Below, in pieces: positions 1 through 7,934 of a stretch of DNA of 22,301 bases (the stretch's first letter is position 1; each line of letters starts with the position of its first letter). The DNA lies in the NCBI GenBank assembly GCA_964397995.1, contig CAYNLG010000062.1, positions 1 to 22,301 of the forward strand, read 5' to 3'. Source of the DNA: CAYNLG01 sp964397995 (GTDB lineage Bacteria > Planctomycetota > Phycisphaerae > FEN-1346). A model generated the notes under the pieces. That model was not told the origin of the DNA and did not search any database. It was given only the letters and a program-made list of their open reading frames with translations. The position numbers were made by a program, and so were the translations under genes.

Positions 1-19
1 ATGTCGGCGTGCGGATGCG

Positions 20-163
20 TTATGTGGCAATGAAGGAAGGCCCGGTGGCCGTGGCGGCGCGGGTCAAGTCGTCGCGTGCGAACTCGACGCGTGTCGCCTT
101 GGCCGAATGGTGTTGAAAGAAGACATGTTCGATAAGACGGTCGTAGCGGCTGGCGGTGGCCAC
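20..163 (-). pseudogene. 5' fragment of a probable type II restriction endonuclease
   Basis: This frame reads VATASRYDRLIEHVFF, then a segment containing RVEFARDDL, and ends at TAA (20-22) after 47 codons. The pattern 'RY..LIE.VFF.....A..VEF.R.DL..AA' resembles, from memory, the N-terminus of restriction endonucleases encoded next to DNA methylases of the type found at 174-1499. The GTG at 161-163 is chosen because a purine-rich GAAGGGGGG-like ribosome site lies just upstream and because it starts 10 nt after the methyltransferase stop, as in an operon. Such enzymes are usually several hundred residues long, so the early stop means a frameshift or truncation near 40-20. Positions 1-19 are too short to show which frame resumes. 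The family call is a memory-based inference; the short open frame itself is directly visible. Confidence 0.4.
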
Positions 164-173
164 GGTCCCCCCT

Positions 174-1499
174 TCAGCCCGGCCACCGGAGCACCACGAC
201 CTCCTCGCGCAGCTGGGCCTTGGTCGCGGTGGCCATGCGTGTCCGGAAAAGGTCGATGCCTTCGAGGTCGTATCCCATGGATGTGGCGATATCGGCCAGG
301 AGTTGGCCGGTACGGATCATGACGCGCAGGTACGAAGCCTGATCACCCACCACGTAGGCCAACCTCGCCCCGGGGCGCAGGACGCGTTTCAGAGACTCCA
401 GGTGGCGCGCCATGCCCCCGAAGTAGAGGCGGGTAACCCGCGAATACATCCGCTCGAAGCCGCTGGTCTTTCCGAGTTCTTTGCGGCGTGCCTCGATGCG
501 GTCAGCAATGCGCCCGATCTCGCGGTGGCTCGCGATCCACGCGTCATCGTCGTCGGCCTTGTATACGCCGCGCGTATTGGACCGAACGAGACCGCGCTTC
601 AGCCGGCGGAGTTCGTCGCGTGTGGACACGAAGCCGAGGAGGACGGATTCGAGGCGGGTCGTTCGGGTGTAGTCCTTCTCGTTGGGGTAGGGCGGCGAGG
701 TGATAACGGCGTCCACGGACGCCGGTTCGAGGACGTTGCCGGCCTCTCGGGCGTCGGCGCAGAGCGGCCGGGCTTCCACGTCGGCCTGCCCCGCAACCGT
801 CGCCAGGTCGGCCGCCATCGCCTCAACGCCCGCCCGCCACGGGGCAATGACCGGGGCATCGTCTTTGACTTTGCCGACGCCGACTTCGGGTCCGAAATGC
901 AGGTTGCCGATGTGAGAGACCAAAGCCGACGCCAGGGCCAACCGTTCGTGCCGCCCAGAGCCCCGGGCCGCCAAGTGATCCAGAAGCACCAACGTCTTAT
1001 GCAGCGGCAGGGGGCTGATCGAGTCCCTCAGGAGCAACTTCCGCGTCGCCTCAGGCAGCGTGCGGAGTTCCGGGGCGGGCCCCCGTACCCCCGAAAGCAG
1101 GGGCATGCCGTCGTCGTCAATGCCCTGGTCAAGCAGAGCCGCCCGCGCCGCGTCGGCAACTTGCCGCGCGTGCGCCCTGAGGGCGTCCGGATCGACGCGC
1201 CACGCTGTCTTGACCGAACTGGCAAACTAGGACATGGGGTGGGCCTCAAGCCCCAGACTCGGAATACCTTGCTTCTTGCACTCCACCAAGGTGGTCCCGG
1301 TGCCGCAAAACGGGTCCAAGATGCGTGTCTTGGGAGTGGCGGCGAAACGGTCCAGGTACTCCCGAACCAAGTGCGGGGGGAACGAAAGCACGAAGCGATA
1401 CCAGTCATGAATGGGGCGGTCCGCGTCCTCCACCTGGTTGGCCTGGCTTCCGGTGCGGAGGTGAGGCCCGCGAACGCGTTCGGTAGTGTCTTGGGGCAC
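174..1499 (-). pseudogene. DNA methyltransferase (N4/N6 type) interrupted by an in-frame TAG
   Basis: The gene would transfer a methyl group from S-adenosylmethionine to an amino group of adenine or cytosine. The frame holds DPFCGTGTT (motif I, SAM binding, codons 62-70) and ITSPPY with the catalytic TSPPY (motif IV, codons 267-271). Both lie in one continuous reading frame, except for a TAG at 1227-1229 (codon 91), just after GLEAHPMS. After the stop the frame reads on as FASSVKTAW, so there is no indel. The GTG at 1497-1499 is preferred because an AGGGAGG ribosome site lies 4 nt upstream; an in-frame ATG at 1640 is the alternative. TAG ends several other genes here, so it is a true stop. 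The product would be a 90-residue N-terminal piece. A C-terminal 310-residue piece could restart at ATG 1106 but would lack the SAM site. Adjacent endonuclease remains support a restriction-modification role. A sequencing or assembly error is the main alternative. Confidence 0.8.
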
Positions 1500-1828
1500 G
1501 GCCCCTCCCTGGAAGCTGGCAGCGTTGACTTTGCCTGCGCCATCTTGCCCGCCGCGAGCGGGGCGGTCAAGACCTGATCGGCCGTCCGGGAACTGGCACG
1601 CGGTTGGCGGGCTCGGCCTGGACTGGCGGGCGGCGGCCACGGCCCATCAAAGGGGATGCCGGAGACGATGGGACGGGCCGGGGTGGGTCAGGGGGCGGCG
1701 TGCAGGGGGGGAGTGCGGGGGACGCGGGCCGGGCGTGGCGGCCGCGCGGCGGGTTTTGCTGGAATGCGGACGGGGCCGGGCGTACAAAGGGGCGGACACA
1801 CGCGGGGTTCCTCGGGGGCGAGACACGT
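1500..1828. other. Intergenic region between divergent genes
   Basis: This gap lies between the divergent methyltransferase and HtrA genes. It should carry both promoters, but no convincing -35/-10 pair was seen. It is very G-rich on the plus strand. Open frames run through it on both strands, but they carry no recognisable protein pattern. Confidence 0.4.
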
Positions 1829-3205
1829 ATGACACGACAGGCATGGCGTTGGGTGGCGGTGCTCGGGGCGGCGGCATGGGCGGCGGCGGCGCCGGAGGCG
1901 CGGGCCTCGGAGGCGGCCGCGACGCGGGCCGACTTCCGGGCCATCGTCCGGTCGGCCAAGGACAAGGTCTTTCCGGCGGTGGTCTACATCCGGTGCCTCC
2001 AGGAGACGCACGAGGCCGGGAAGAAGTCGAGCCGCGAGGTCTCCGGCTCCGGCGTCATCATCAGCCCGGCAGGGGAGGTGCTGACCAACTGGCACGTCGT
2101 CGACAAGGCGATCGAGGTTCGGTGCCTGCTCTTCGACGGGCGGGCGATGGAGGCCGAGGTCGTCGGGTCGGATAAGGACGTGGACCTGGCGCTGGTGCGG
2201 CTGAAGGTGCCGGCGGGGGGCGGGCCGCTGCCCCACGCGGCGCTCGGCAACTCCGACGCCCTCGTGGAGGGCGACTTCGTCATGGCCATGGGCGCCCCGT
2301 GGGGCCTCAGCCGCAGCGTCTCCATCGGCATCGTCTCGTGCGTGCGGCGGTACCTGCCGGAGGCGGGCGAGTACAGCCTGTGGCTGCAGACGGACGCGGC
2401 CATCAGCCCGGGGAACTCGGGGGGGCCGCTGGTCAACACGGCGGGCGCCGTGGTGGGCATCAACACGCGGGCGGTGATGTCGGGCGGGGACATGGGGTTC
2501 GCCATCCCCGCCAACATCATCCGGCACCTGGTGGAGCAGATCCGGGCCTCGGGCAAGGTGAACTGGTCGTGGACGGGGCTGCAGCTGCAGGCGCTGCGGG
2601 ACTTCGACCGGAACATCACGTTCGAGGGGACCGAGGGGGTGATCGTCGCGGAGACCGACCCGGAGAGCCCGGCCCGCAAGGCCGGCCTCCAGCCGCGCGA
2701 CCGCATCCTGGCGATCAACGGCGAGGCGGCGACGGCGCTGACGGTGGAGGACCTGCCGGCCATCCGTCGGCGGCTGGGGCTGCTGCCGAAGCACGCGACG
2801 GCCGCCCTGACCGTCCGCCGCGACGGTCAGACCCGCACCGTCGAGCTTGTGCCGCGCGAAAAGGGCAGGGTCGAGGGCGACGAGCGCGACTTCCCGCGCT
2901 GGGACTTCACGGCGAAGCAGATCAACCAGTTCGACAACCCGGACCTGTACTTCCACCGGAAGCAGGGGGTGTTCGTCTTCGGCATCCGGGAGCCGGGCAA
3001 CGCCGAGCGGGCGGGCCTGAGGCCGAAGGACATCGTGCTGAAGGTGGGCGAGACGCCCGTGGAGACGCTCGAGGCGCTGGAGGTCGCCCACGAGGCCGCC
3101 CTCGCCAACGTCGAGCAGACCCACAAGCTGCTCTTGACGGTGCTGCGGAACGGGCTGATGCGGCTGGTGGTGCTGGACTTCTCCCGCGATTACGAGAAGG
3201 AGTAG
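1829..3205 (+). CDS. HtrA/Deg-type serine protease with two PDZ domains
   Basis: A periplasmic, trypsin-like quality-control protease of 458 residues. An N-terminal signal peptide (residues 1 to about 27, ending ARAS) directs export. The S1C domain carries the full triad: His89 in NWHVVD, Asp119 in DVDLAL and Ser197 in SPGNSGGP. PDZ1 spans roughly 248-345, with SPARKAGLQPRDRILAING as its core. PDZ2 spans roughly 378-450, around NAERAGLRPKDIVLKVG. Length and layout match the DegP/DegQ group. The ATG at 1829 is chosen because it places the signal peptide at the N-terminus; the frame is open upstream to 1604, but that part looks non-coding. A weak GGGGGCGAG precedes the start. The stop is only 6 nt before the next gene, so the two are probably co-transcribed. 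Family and catalytic competence are well supported; the substrate is unknown. Confidence 0.93.
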   Translation: MTRQAWRWVAVLGAAAWAAAAPEARASEAAATRADFRAIVRSAKDKVFPAVVYIRCLQETHEAGKKSSREVSGSGVIISPAGEVLTNWHVVDKAIEVRCLLFDGRAMEAEVVGSDKDVDLALVRLKVPAGGGPLPHAALGNSDALVEGDFVMAMGAPWGLSRSVSIGIVSCVRRYLPEAGEYSLWLQTDAAISPGNSGGPLVNTAGAVVGINTRAVMSGGDMGFAIPANIIRHLVEQIRASGKVNWSWTGLQLQALRDFDRNITFEGTEGVIVAETDPESPARKAGLQPRDRILAINGEAATALTVEDLPAIRRRLGLLPKHATAALTVRRDGQTRTVELVPREKGRVEGDERDFPRWDFTAKQINQFDNPDLYFHRKQGVFVFGIREPGNAERAGLRPKDIVLKVGETPVETLEALEVAHEAALANVEQTHKLLLTVLRNGLMRLVVLDFSRDYEKE

Positions 3206-3211
3206 CGACCC

Positions 3212-5422
3212 GTGACGAGCGACACGAGGCGTGCGGCGCGGCGGTGGGGGCTGGTCCTGGCGGCCTCGGTGGCGTCCCTGGCCATGCCCGGGGGGCTGCG
3301 CGCGGCCGCCGACCCGGCCGAGGAAGGCGACGGCAGCGAGGCGCTCGCGCGGATCGCGGCGCAGATGCGACCGGTGCTGGTCCAGGTCGAGTACACCCTG
3401 CGCTTCGACAAGGGCGACGAGCCGGAGGTATGCGGCTACCGGTCGGGCAACGGGCCGCGCGGCAGGGGGTACTTCGACGTCCACGACATCGTGCCGGAGG
3501 AGCGGCCGCTCGTCGTCGAGGGGGTCCTGGTGGGCGCCACGCGGGTGCTGAGCCCGGACCCGATGATCCACCCGCGGTTCGTCGAGGCGATTGCCGTCCG
3601 CCACGGCGACGCGACCGTCGAGGCCGAGCCGGCCCGGTACCTGCGGGACCAGAACGGGGTGGTGCTGGCCCTGAAGGCGCGGCTGGAGGGGACGCGCCCC
3701 TTGCGCTTCGATGCCGCGCTCGAAGCGCCGTACGTCTCGGTGACCTACGTCCGGGAGGGGGCGGCGTGGTATGTCGACGCCCAGAGCGTCAGCGGCGCCG
3801 TCTCGGCAGGGGCCGGCGGCCCGCCCATGCAGGTGGCCCCGTTCATGTCGCTGATCACCGACGGGGACGGGCTGCCGGTCGGGATGACCGTGAGCGGCGA
3901 GTTGCCGACCGACGGGGCGTGGAAGGGCGACCCGCTGCTGTGGCCGGGGTCGGAGGCGGCCGAGATGGCGGCCTGGGTGAAGCGGATCGAGGCGCTGGCC
4001 GACCGGACGCTGGTCCGGGTGCAACTGACGTTCCGCAGCCCGCGGGACGAGCAGCAGAGCCGCGGGTACGGCGGCGACGGCGGCGCGACCGTCCAGAATG
4101 TCCTCGGCGTGGTCCTGGGTCCGCGGACGGTGCTGGTGGCCCACGAGCTGGAGCCGTCGGAGACGGCGCGGCTGGAGCGGGTCGAGGTGTTCGTGGGCGA
4201 CGCCGAGGCGCCGGTCGAGGCGACCTTCGCCCAGTCGCTCCGCGATTACGGGGCGCTGCTCGTGACCCCGACGGCGCCGCTGCCGGCGCACCTGGAGGCC
4301 GCCCCCGACGAGCCGCGCGCCCTGGAGCGGCGCCTCCTGGTCGGGGCCGAGGTCCGCATCCAGGGACAGCAGCGTCAGGTGTACGTGTCGCGGCGGCGGA
4401 TCCGGGCGTTCGAGGAAGGGTGGCGGCGGCACCTGTATCCGCGGACGGGAGGCGAGGCCGACCACGTCTTCCTCTTCGACGAGCGGGGGCGGCTGGTGGC
4501 ATTGCCGCTGGCGCGCCGCGAGAAGGCCCAGGGCGAGAGCCGCCACTGGCGCAGCAACGATTCGCCGCTGACCCTGGCCACCCAGCTGGCGCCGGTGCTG
4601 GCCGACCCGGCGGCGTACGCCGACGCCGACAACGTGCCGCTGCCCGAGCGGGACGAGCACCGCATCGGCTGGATGGGCGTCATCCTCCAGCGGATGACCA
4701 CGGACCTGGCCCGCATGACCGGCGTCGCCCATCAGACCCGCGACGGCGAGACCGGGGCCGTCGTCTCGTACGTCTACCCCGGGTCGCCGGCGGCCCGGGC
4801 GGGCGTCGAGCCGGGGTGGATTCTGGCGCGGCTGCTGGTGCCGGAGTACCCGAAGCCGGTGGAGGTCCAGGTCGAGTACAACCGGTACGGCGAGTACGGG
4901 TTCCCGTGGGAGCGGCTGGACGAGGTCCATCCGATGTACTTCGACCGGCTGCCGCTGCCCTGGCCCTCGCCGGAGAGCGGCCTGGCGCGGACGCTGACGG
5001 AGGTCGGCTTCGGCAAGCCCTACCGGGCGGTCTTCCTGGCCGGCGGCAAGGAAGTGGTCAAGCCGATGGAGGTGGAGCAGAGCCCGCCCCACTACGCCAG
5101 CGCCCCGCGGTACAAGTCCGAGGCGCTCGGCCTGACGGTGCGGGACATGACGTTTGAGGTGCGGCGGTACTTCCAGAAGGAGACCTTAGACCCCGGCGTG
5201 GTGGTCTCGAAGGTGGAGCCCGGGAGCAAGGCCCACGTGGGCGGCATCAAGCCGTTCGAGGTGGTCACGCACGTGAACGACCGGCCGGTGGCGGACGTGG
5301 CGGCGTTCGAGGCGGCCGTGGCGGGCCAGGAGGAACTGCGCCTGGCCGTCAAGCGGATGCTCACGGGCCGCGTCGTCCGCCTGCGGAACGAGGGGGCGGC
5401 GCCGGCGTCGGAGCCTGAGTGA
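3212..5422 (+). CDS. Secreted PDZ protein with two degenerate trypsin-like domains (probable pseudoprotease)
   Basis: A 736-residue exported protein starting at GTG, 6 nt after the HtrA stop. Its signal peptide covers residues 1 to about 32. Two segments, roughly 53-230 and 265-435, appear to repeat one another. Each opens with LVxVxxTxR (56-64, 267-275), then V.GV.LG...VL (102-113, 297-308), then VEA..A..LRD...LL (136-152, 335-350), and closes with a turn like DGDGLPVGM (217-225) or DERGRLVAL (423-431). This resembles the strand order of a trypsin fold. The His/Asp/Ser triad is not retained: there is no GNSGG, and the Asp motif is replaced by LRDYGALL. PDZ-like segments follow at about 486-555 (GSPAARAGVEPGWIL) and 640-728 (GSKAHVGGIKPFEVV). 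The protein may scaffold or regulate the neighbouring HtrA. The open frame, signal peptide and PDZ calls are firm; the pseudoprotease reading is inferred by eye. Confidence 0.8.
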   Translation: MTSDTRRAARRWGLVLAASVASLAMPGGLRAAADPAEEGDGSEALARIAAQMRPVLVQVEYTLRFDKGDEPEVCGYRSGNGPRGRGYFDVHDIVPEERPLVVEGVLVGATRVLSPDPMIHPRFVEAIAVRHGDATVEAEPARYLRDQNGVVLALKARLEGTRPLRFDAALEAPYVSVTYVREGAAWYVDAQSVSGAVSAGAGGPPMQVAPFMSLITDGDGLPVGMTVSGELPTDGAWKGDPLLWPGSEAAEMAAWVKRIEALADRTLVRVQLTFRSPRDEQQSRGYGGDGGATVQNVLGVVLGPRTVLVAHELEPSETARLERVEVFVGDAEAPVEATFAQSLRDYGALLVTPTAPLPAHLEAAPDEPRALERRLLVGAEVRIQGQQRQVYVSRRRIRAFEEGWRRHLYPRTGGEADHVFLFDERGRLVALPLARREKAQGESRHWRSNDSPLTLATQLAPVLADPAAYADADNVPLPERDEHRIGWMGVILQRMTTDLARMTGVAHQTRDGETGAVVSYVYPGSPAARAGVEPGWILARLLVPEYPKPVEVQVEYNRYGEYGFPWERLDEVHPMYFDRLPLPWPSPESGLARTLTEVGFGKPYRAVFLAGGKEVVKPMEVEQSPPHYASAPRYKSEALGLTVRDMTFEVRRYFQKETLDPGVVVSKVEPGSKAHVGGIKPFEVVTHVNDRPVADVAAFEAAVAGQEELRLAVKRMLTGRVVRLRNEGAAPASEPE

Positions 5423-5429
5423 GGATGCC

Positions 5430-5650
5430 ATGACCCGCGACACGACCGCGGCGGAGCCCGGCCGGCTCGACCGCCGGTGCTTCCTCCAGGGCCTCGGGGC
5501 CGCCGCGGCGTGACGGCCGCCGGCCCCCGACAGCGGCCACCGAACGTCATCCACTTCATGACCGACGACCAGGGCTGGACGGACGTCGGGTACTTGGGGC
5601 TCCGCCCCGTCAAGACGCCGCACATGGACGCGATGGCGGCCGGGGGCTTT
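5430..5650 (+). pseudogene. 5' fragment of a Tat-exported sulfatase
   Basis: The ATG at 5430, 7 nt after the previous stop, opens a 27-codon frame with a twin-arginine signal (LDRRCFLQGLGAAAA) ending at TGA 5511-5513. One frame over, the protein continues as GVTAAGP and then PPNVIHFMTDDQGWTDVGY and TPHMDAMAAGGF. This is the characteristic N-terminus of type I sulfatases: metal-binding DD, then 'TP.MD.MA..G.'. A single-base indel in the GCCGCCGCGGCG run near 5500-5512 would reconnect signal and body. The similarity ends at about 5648. The C/S-x-P-x-R formylglycine site expected about 25 residues later is missing, so no active enzyme can be made. In planctomycetes sulfatases usually desulfate algal or mucin glycans. 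Family assignment is strong; the mutation history is inferred. Confidence 0.8.
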
Positions 5651-5651
5651 C

Positions 5652-5887
5652 GCGTCCATCGTCAGGCGGTACCAGGACGCGGTGTTCGGGATCGCGCCGG
5701 CGCGGCTGGGCGACTTCCACGAGGCCGAGGACGTGGCCCCGGGGCGTGTTCCTGGTGGCCTTCGAGCACCTGGGCCACCTGAGGGACGGCGGCCGCCTGG
5801 CCGGGGCCGTAGGCGGCCGTGGAGCGCCGCCAACTCCGCGGGCAGGTGATGGCGGCCATCGGGCGCCTCAGCCGCGTCCAGCGCACA
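5652..5887 (+). pseudogene. Remnants of a sigma-70-family (ECF-like) sigma factor
   Basis: Three pieces in three frames read as one broken sigma factor. Frame A (from 5652) gives SIVRRYQDAVFGIAPARLG followed by DFHEAEDVA, the region 2.1-2.2 signature. At about 5740 the frame shifts, and frame B continues as VFLVAFEHLGHLRDGGRLAG, region 2.2-2.3. From about 5816 frame C gives AVERRQLRGQVMAAIGRLS, the start of region 4. The residues linking regions 2 and 4 are missing, and the helix-turn-helix end is lost after about 5887. The fragment begins directly where the sulfatase similarity stops, in the same orientation, so a deletion or rearrangement joined the two. No functional sigma factor can be produced. 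The assignment comes from the recognisable region 2 and 4 patterns. Confidence 0.7.
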
Positions 5888-6816
5888 GGCTGCAACCGGA
5901 CCGCTGCCTGTTTTGTTTGTTCAGGTGTGGTGCGCGGCGCTCTGGCGGCGGGTTCGGGTGCCGCCGTTCTCCGCGGCGCGGCCTCCCGCCGGCGCGTTTT
6001 GCTTTCTGCTGGCTGGTTTTGAGGTTGGGTGGTCCGCTGTCGGCCGTGGCCGCTGGGTGTTTCCTCTGAGATTTGACCTCTCCAGGAAGAACGTCGGTGG
6101 GTCGGCGTGCCGAGGTTGGGGAGCGTGACCCCTGGGCCCAACCCGCCGTGGCCCGCCGCGGCCCCCCAGCCTGTTGTGGCGAAGCGTGCCGGTTCGCCGG
6201 TGTGCCAGGGCCGGACAGCGTGACGCCGACCTTCCGGTCGGGGTTCGAAACGGCCGCGCGCTGCCGCTCGTGTGCGGCACCCGGCGGCGCGGGCCGGCAA
6301 CGCATCGGCGGCGGTCGAGGCAAACACGATTCGCGGGGCGCGGGAAAGAAAGTTTGGCCTGCGGTGGGGCGGGCAAAACGCGGCCAAGTCCGGGCGGGGC
6401 AAGGCCTTGCGCGGCGCCGCCGGTCGGGCGGCGCGGCCCCGGCAGGCCCCTTAGCGGAAAGCAAACACAGTCCTAGTGGAAAGCGGCGGAAGCGCGGCTA
6501 TAGTTCCGGCGACAGGAGGGGCTGCTCTTTCGGACACGTCTCCAAGCGGGGTGCCCGAAGTGCAGCCTGACTCAGGGGGTTTGCCAGAAGACCGTGGACC
6601 TATGGCCGGGCGGAGGAAAGGAGGTGGGGCGGGCTTAACGGAACTGTAACACGGTTGGAACCTCGTCAAAACAACCGAGGGGTAGACTTCGGTGTGATCC
6701 GGGGAGGGTTTCACTCGCTGTTCGTGCGGGGGGCGTGTCTCTCGACACCGGACGGACCGGCGGGCCGACCCCAGCCAAGACGCACCTCACAGTCAAAAAC
6801 AGAGAAGGGTACTACC
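5888..6816. other. Long non-coding region upstream of the secreted-protein genes
   Basis: About 930 bp without a recognisable gene. Open frames exist on both strands but show arginine/proline/glycine-rich composition typical of GC-rich shadow frames. T-rich patches at 5908-5930 and 5995-6025 stand out from the surrounding sequence. The right third holds the repeat/promoter candidate at 6452-6504, ribosome-site-like AGGAGGGG (6514-6521) and AAAGGAGGTG (6617-6626) without a following gene, and a small hairpin (CCTCG 6661-6665 with CGAGG 6676-6680). The left part is probably further decayed coding DNA. No tRNA or known riboswitch was recognised. Confidence 0.5.
6452..6504 (+). promoter_or_regulatory. 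Candidate promoter with paired direct repeats
   Basis: TAGCGGAAAGC (6452-6462) is repeated as TAGTGGAAAGC (6474-6484): one mismatch in 11, 22 bp apart, or two helical turns. A near-consensus -10 box TATAGT lies at 6499-6504. No good -35 hexamer is present; the second repeat occupies that place. This is how activator-dependent promoters often look, for example with tandem response-regulator sites. It would give a leader of about 300 nt before the gene at 6817. This is seen by eye only, and GC-rich DNA makes chance repeats possible. Confidence 0.3.
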
Positions 6817-7893
6817 ATGACCATTAAGGGAACTGTACTGGCAGCGACGCTGGTGGCGTTGCTGGCGGCCACGGCCGGGGCTCAGACCTTCGGGCGCTTG
6901 ACGTACGTCGTGCCCGAGACGTCGGACGTCCTCCTGACCGTGCCGTTCAGCAAGACGCCCGACGGCAGCTTTACCGTCGACAGCGTGTCGGGCGGCAACG
7001 TCATTAATTGCACCGGCACGCCGTTTGCTGGCACGACGTACGCCGGCCTGCATTACGTCCGGATCACCAGCGGCCCGGCCGCGGGTGTCTGGGCGACCAT
7101 CACGAGCAACACCGCAAGCAGCCTGACGTTGGACCTGCGAGGCGACGCGGCCCTGCTCGCCGGCGTGGCGGGCGGCCACACGTTCAACGTGGTCGGCCAC
7201 CAGACGCTGGGCACGGTCTTCTCGGACGACCTCGAAAGCATCGCGTTCAAGAAGACGACCGACCCGTTCAATCCGGGCACGCAGGTTCTGGTGCCGGACG
7301 AGGCGGCGGGCGGGACGGAGCTCCCGAAGATCACGTTCCAGTACGCGAACGACCCGGCGCTGAGCGGCTTCGCCTGGCGCCGCGTGGGGGCCAACCCGTT
7401 CCAGAGCTTCAACGACTACGTCCTTCCGCCGCAGAAGTACTTCGTGGTCCGCAACAACGGGACGACGAAGCTGCATTACAAGGCCGAGGGCAACATCGAG
7501 ACGGTGACGCTCGGCCAGTACCTCGCGACGAAGGACCACGCGTACGACATCCCGACCGGCACCGGCCGCCCCACCCCCGTGAAGCTCCGCGAGCTGAACC
7601 TGGGCGGGACGGCGGCGTTCGAGACGACGATGAACCCGTTCGCTCCGGCGGACCAGTTGCTGGTGTTCGACAACGCCAATCCGCCCACGCCGCCGGAGGT
7701 CCCATCCCCCGCGCACACGTTCATCTACGCCCCGCACCCGACCAACCCGGCGGACTTGGCGTGGCGGCGCGTCGGGTCGAATCCGGCCCAGAGCTGGGAC
7801 GACTTCGAGCTTCCGGCCGGGTCGGCGTTCATTATCCGTAAGGGCGCCGGCAGCCCCGGCACGGCCCTGTGGAACCAGGTTTCGCCTTACTGA
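6817..7893 (+). CDS. Secreted TIGR02597-like beta-rich protein
   Basis: A 358-residue exported protein of unknown function. The signal peptide covers residues 1-22 (MTIKGTVLAATLVALLAATA, then GAQ). The segment after it (SDVLLTVPFSK, 36-46) matches the opening I associate with the TIGR02597 family of PVC bacteria. A duplicated unit of about 70 residues is visible: 147-215 (TTDPFNPGTQVLV ... WRRVGANPFQSFNDYVLP ... FVVR) and 271-345 (TMNPFAPADQLLV ... WRRVGSNPAQSWDDFELP ... FIIR). There is no PEP-CTERM tail. The ATG at 6817 is favoured over the longer frame from 6655 because it has AGAGAAGGG 7 nt upstream and starts directly with a signal peptide. The stop is 41 nt before the PEP-CTERM gene. The coding call is very secure; the family name is from memory. 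Confidence 0.85.
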   Translation: MTIKGTVLAATLVALLAATAGAQTFGRLTYVVPETSDVLLTVPFSKTPDGSFTVDSVSGGNVINCTGTPFAGTTYAGLHYVRITSGPAAGVWATITSNTASSLTLDLRGDAALLAGVAGGHTFNVVGHQTLGTVFSDDLESIAFKKTTDPFNPGTQVLVPDEAAGGTELPKITFQYANDPALSGFAWRRVGANPFQSFNDYVLPPQKYFVVRNNGTTKLHYKAEGNIETVTLGQYLATKDHAYDIPTGTGRPTPVKLRELNLGGTAAFETTMNPFAPADQLLVFDNANPPTPPEVPSPAHTFIYAPHPTNPADLAWRRVGSNPAQSWDDFELPAGSAFIIRKGAGSPGTALWNQVSPY

Positions 7894-7934
7894 GACAGGT
7901 GTCTCTTACTCTACCAAGGGGAAGGAACGCAGAA

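Noticed and set aside
1227..1229. TAG recoded as an amino acid (for example pyrrolysine)
   Set aside because: TAG is the normal stop of the genes ending at 3205, 10370, 14729 and 17694, so general recoding is unlikely.
156..1577. Long plus-strand open frame opposite the methyltransferase
   Set aside because: It has no recognisable motif, and the minus strand carries clear methyltransferase motifs I and IV.
1604..1828. Upstream extension of the HtrA frame
   Set aside because: The translation is Gly/Arg-rich without a domain, and using it would bury the signal peptide that begins at 1829.
1688..5092. 1134-codon minus-strand open frame across the HtrA and pseudoprotease genes
   Set aside because: It is Arg/Pro/His/Leu-rich shadow sequence caused by high GC; the plus strand shows a catalytic triad, PDZ domains and signal peptides.
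6240..6260. tRNA T-loop-like GGTTCGAAAC
   Set aside because: The flanking bases do not pair as a T-stem, and no acceptor or anticodon arms were found.
6602..6649. 15-codon leader-peptide-like frame (MAGRRKGGGAGLTEL)
   Set aside because: There is no ribosome site before its ATG, and the composition is what chance gives in this GC-rich region.
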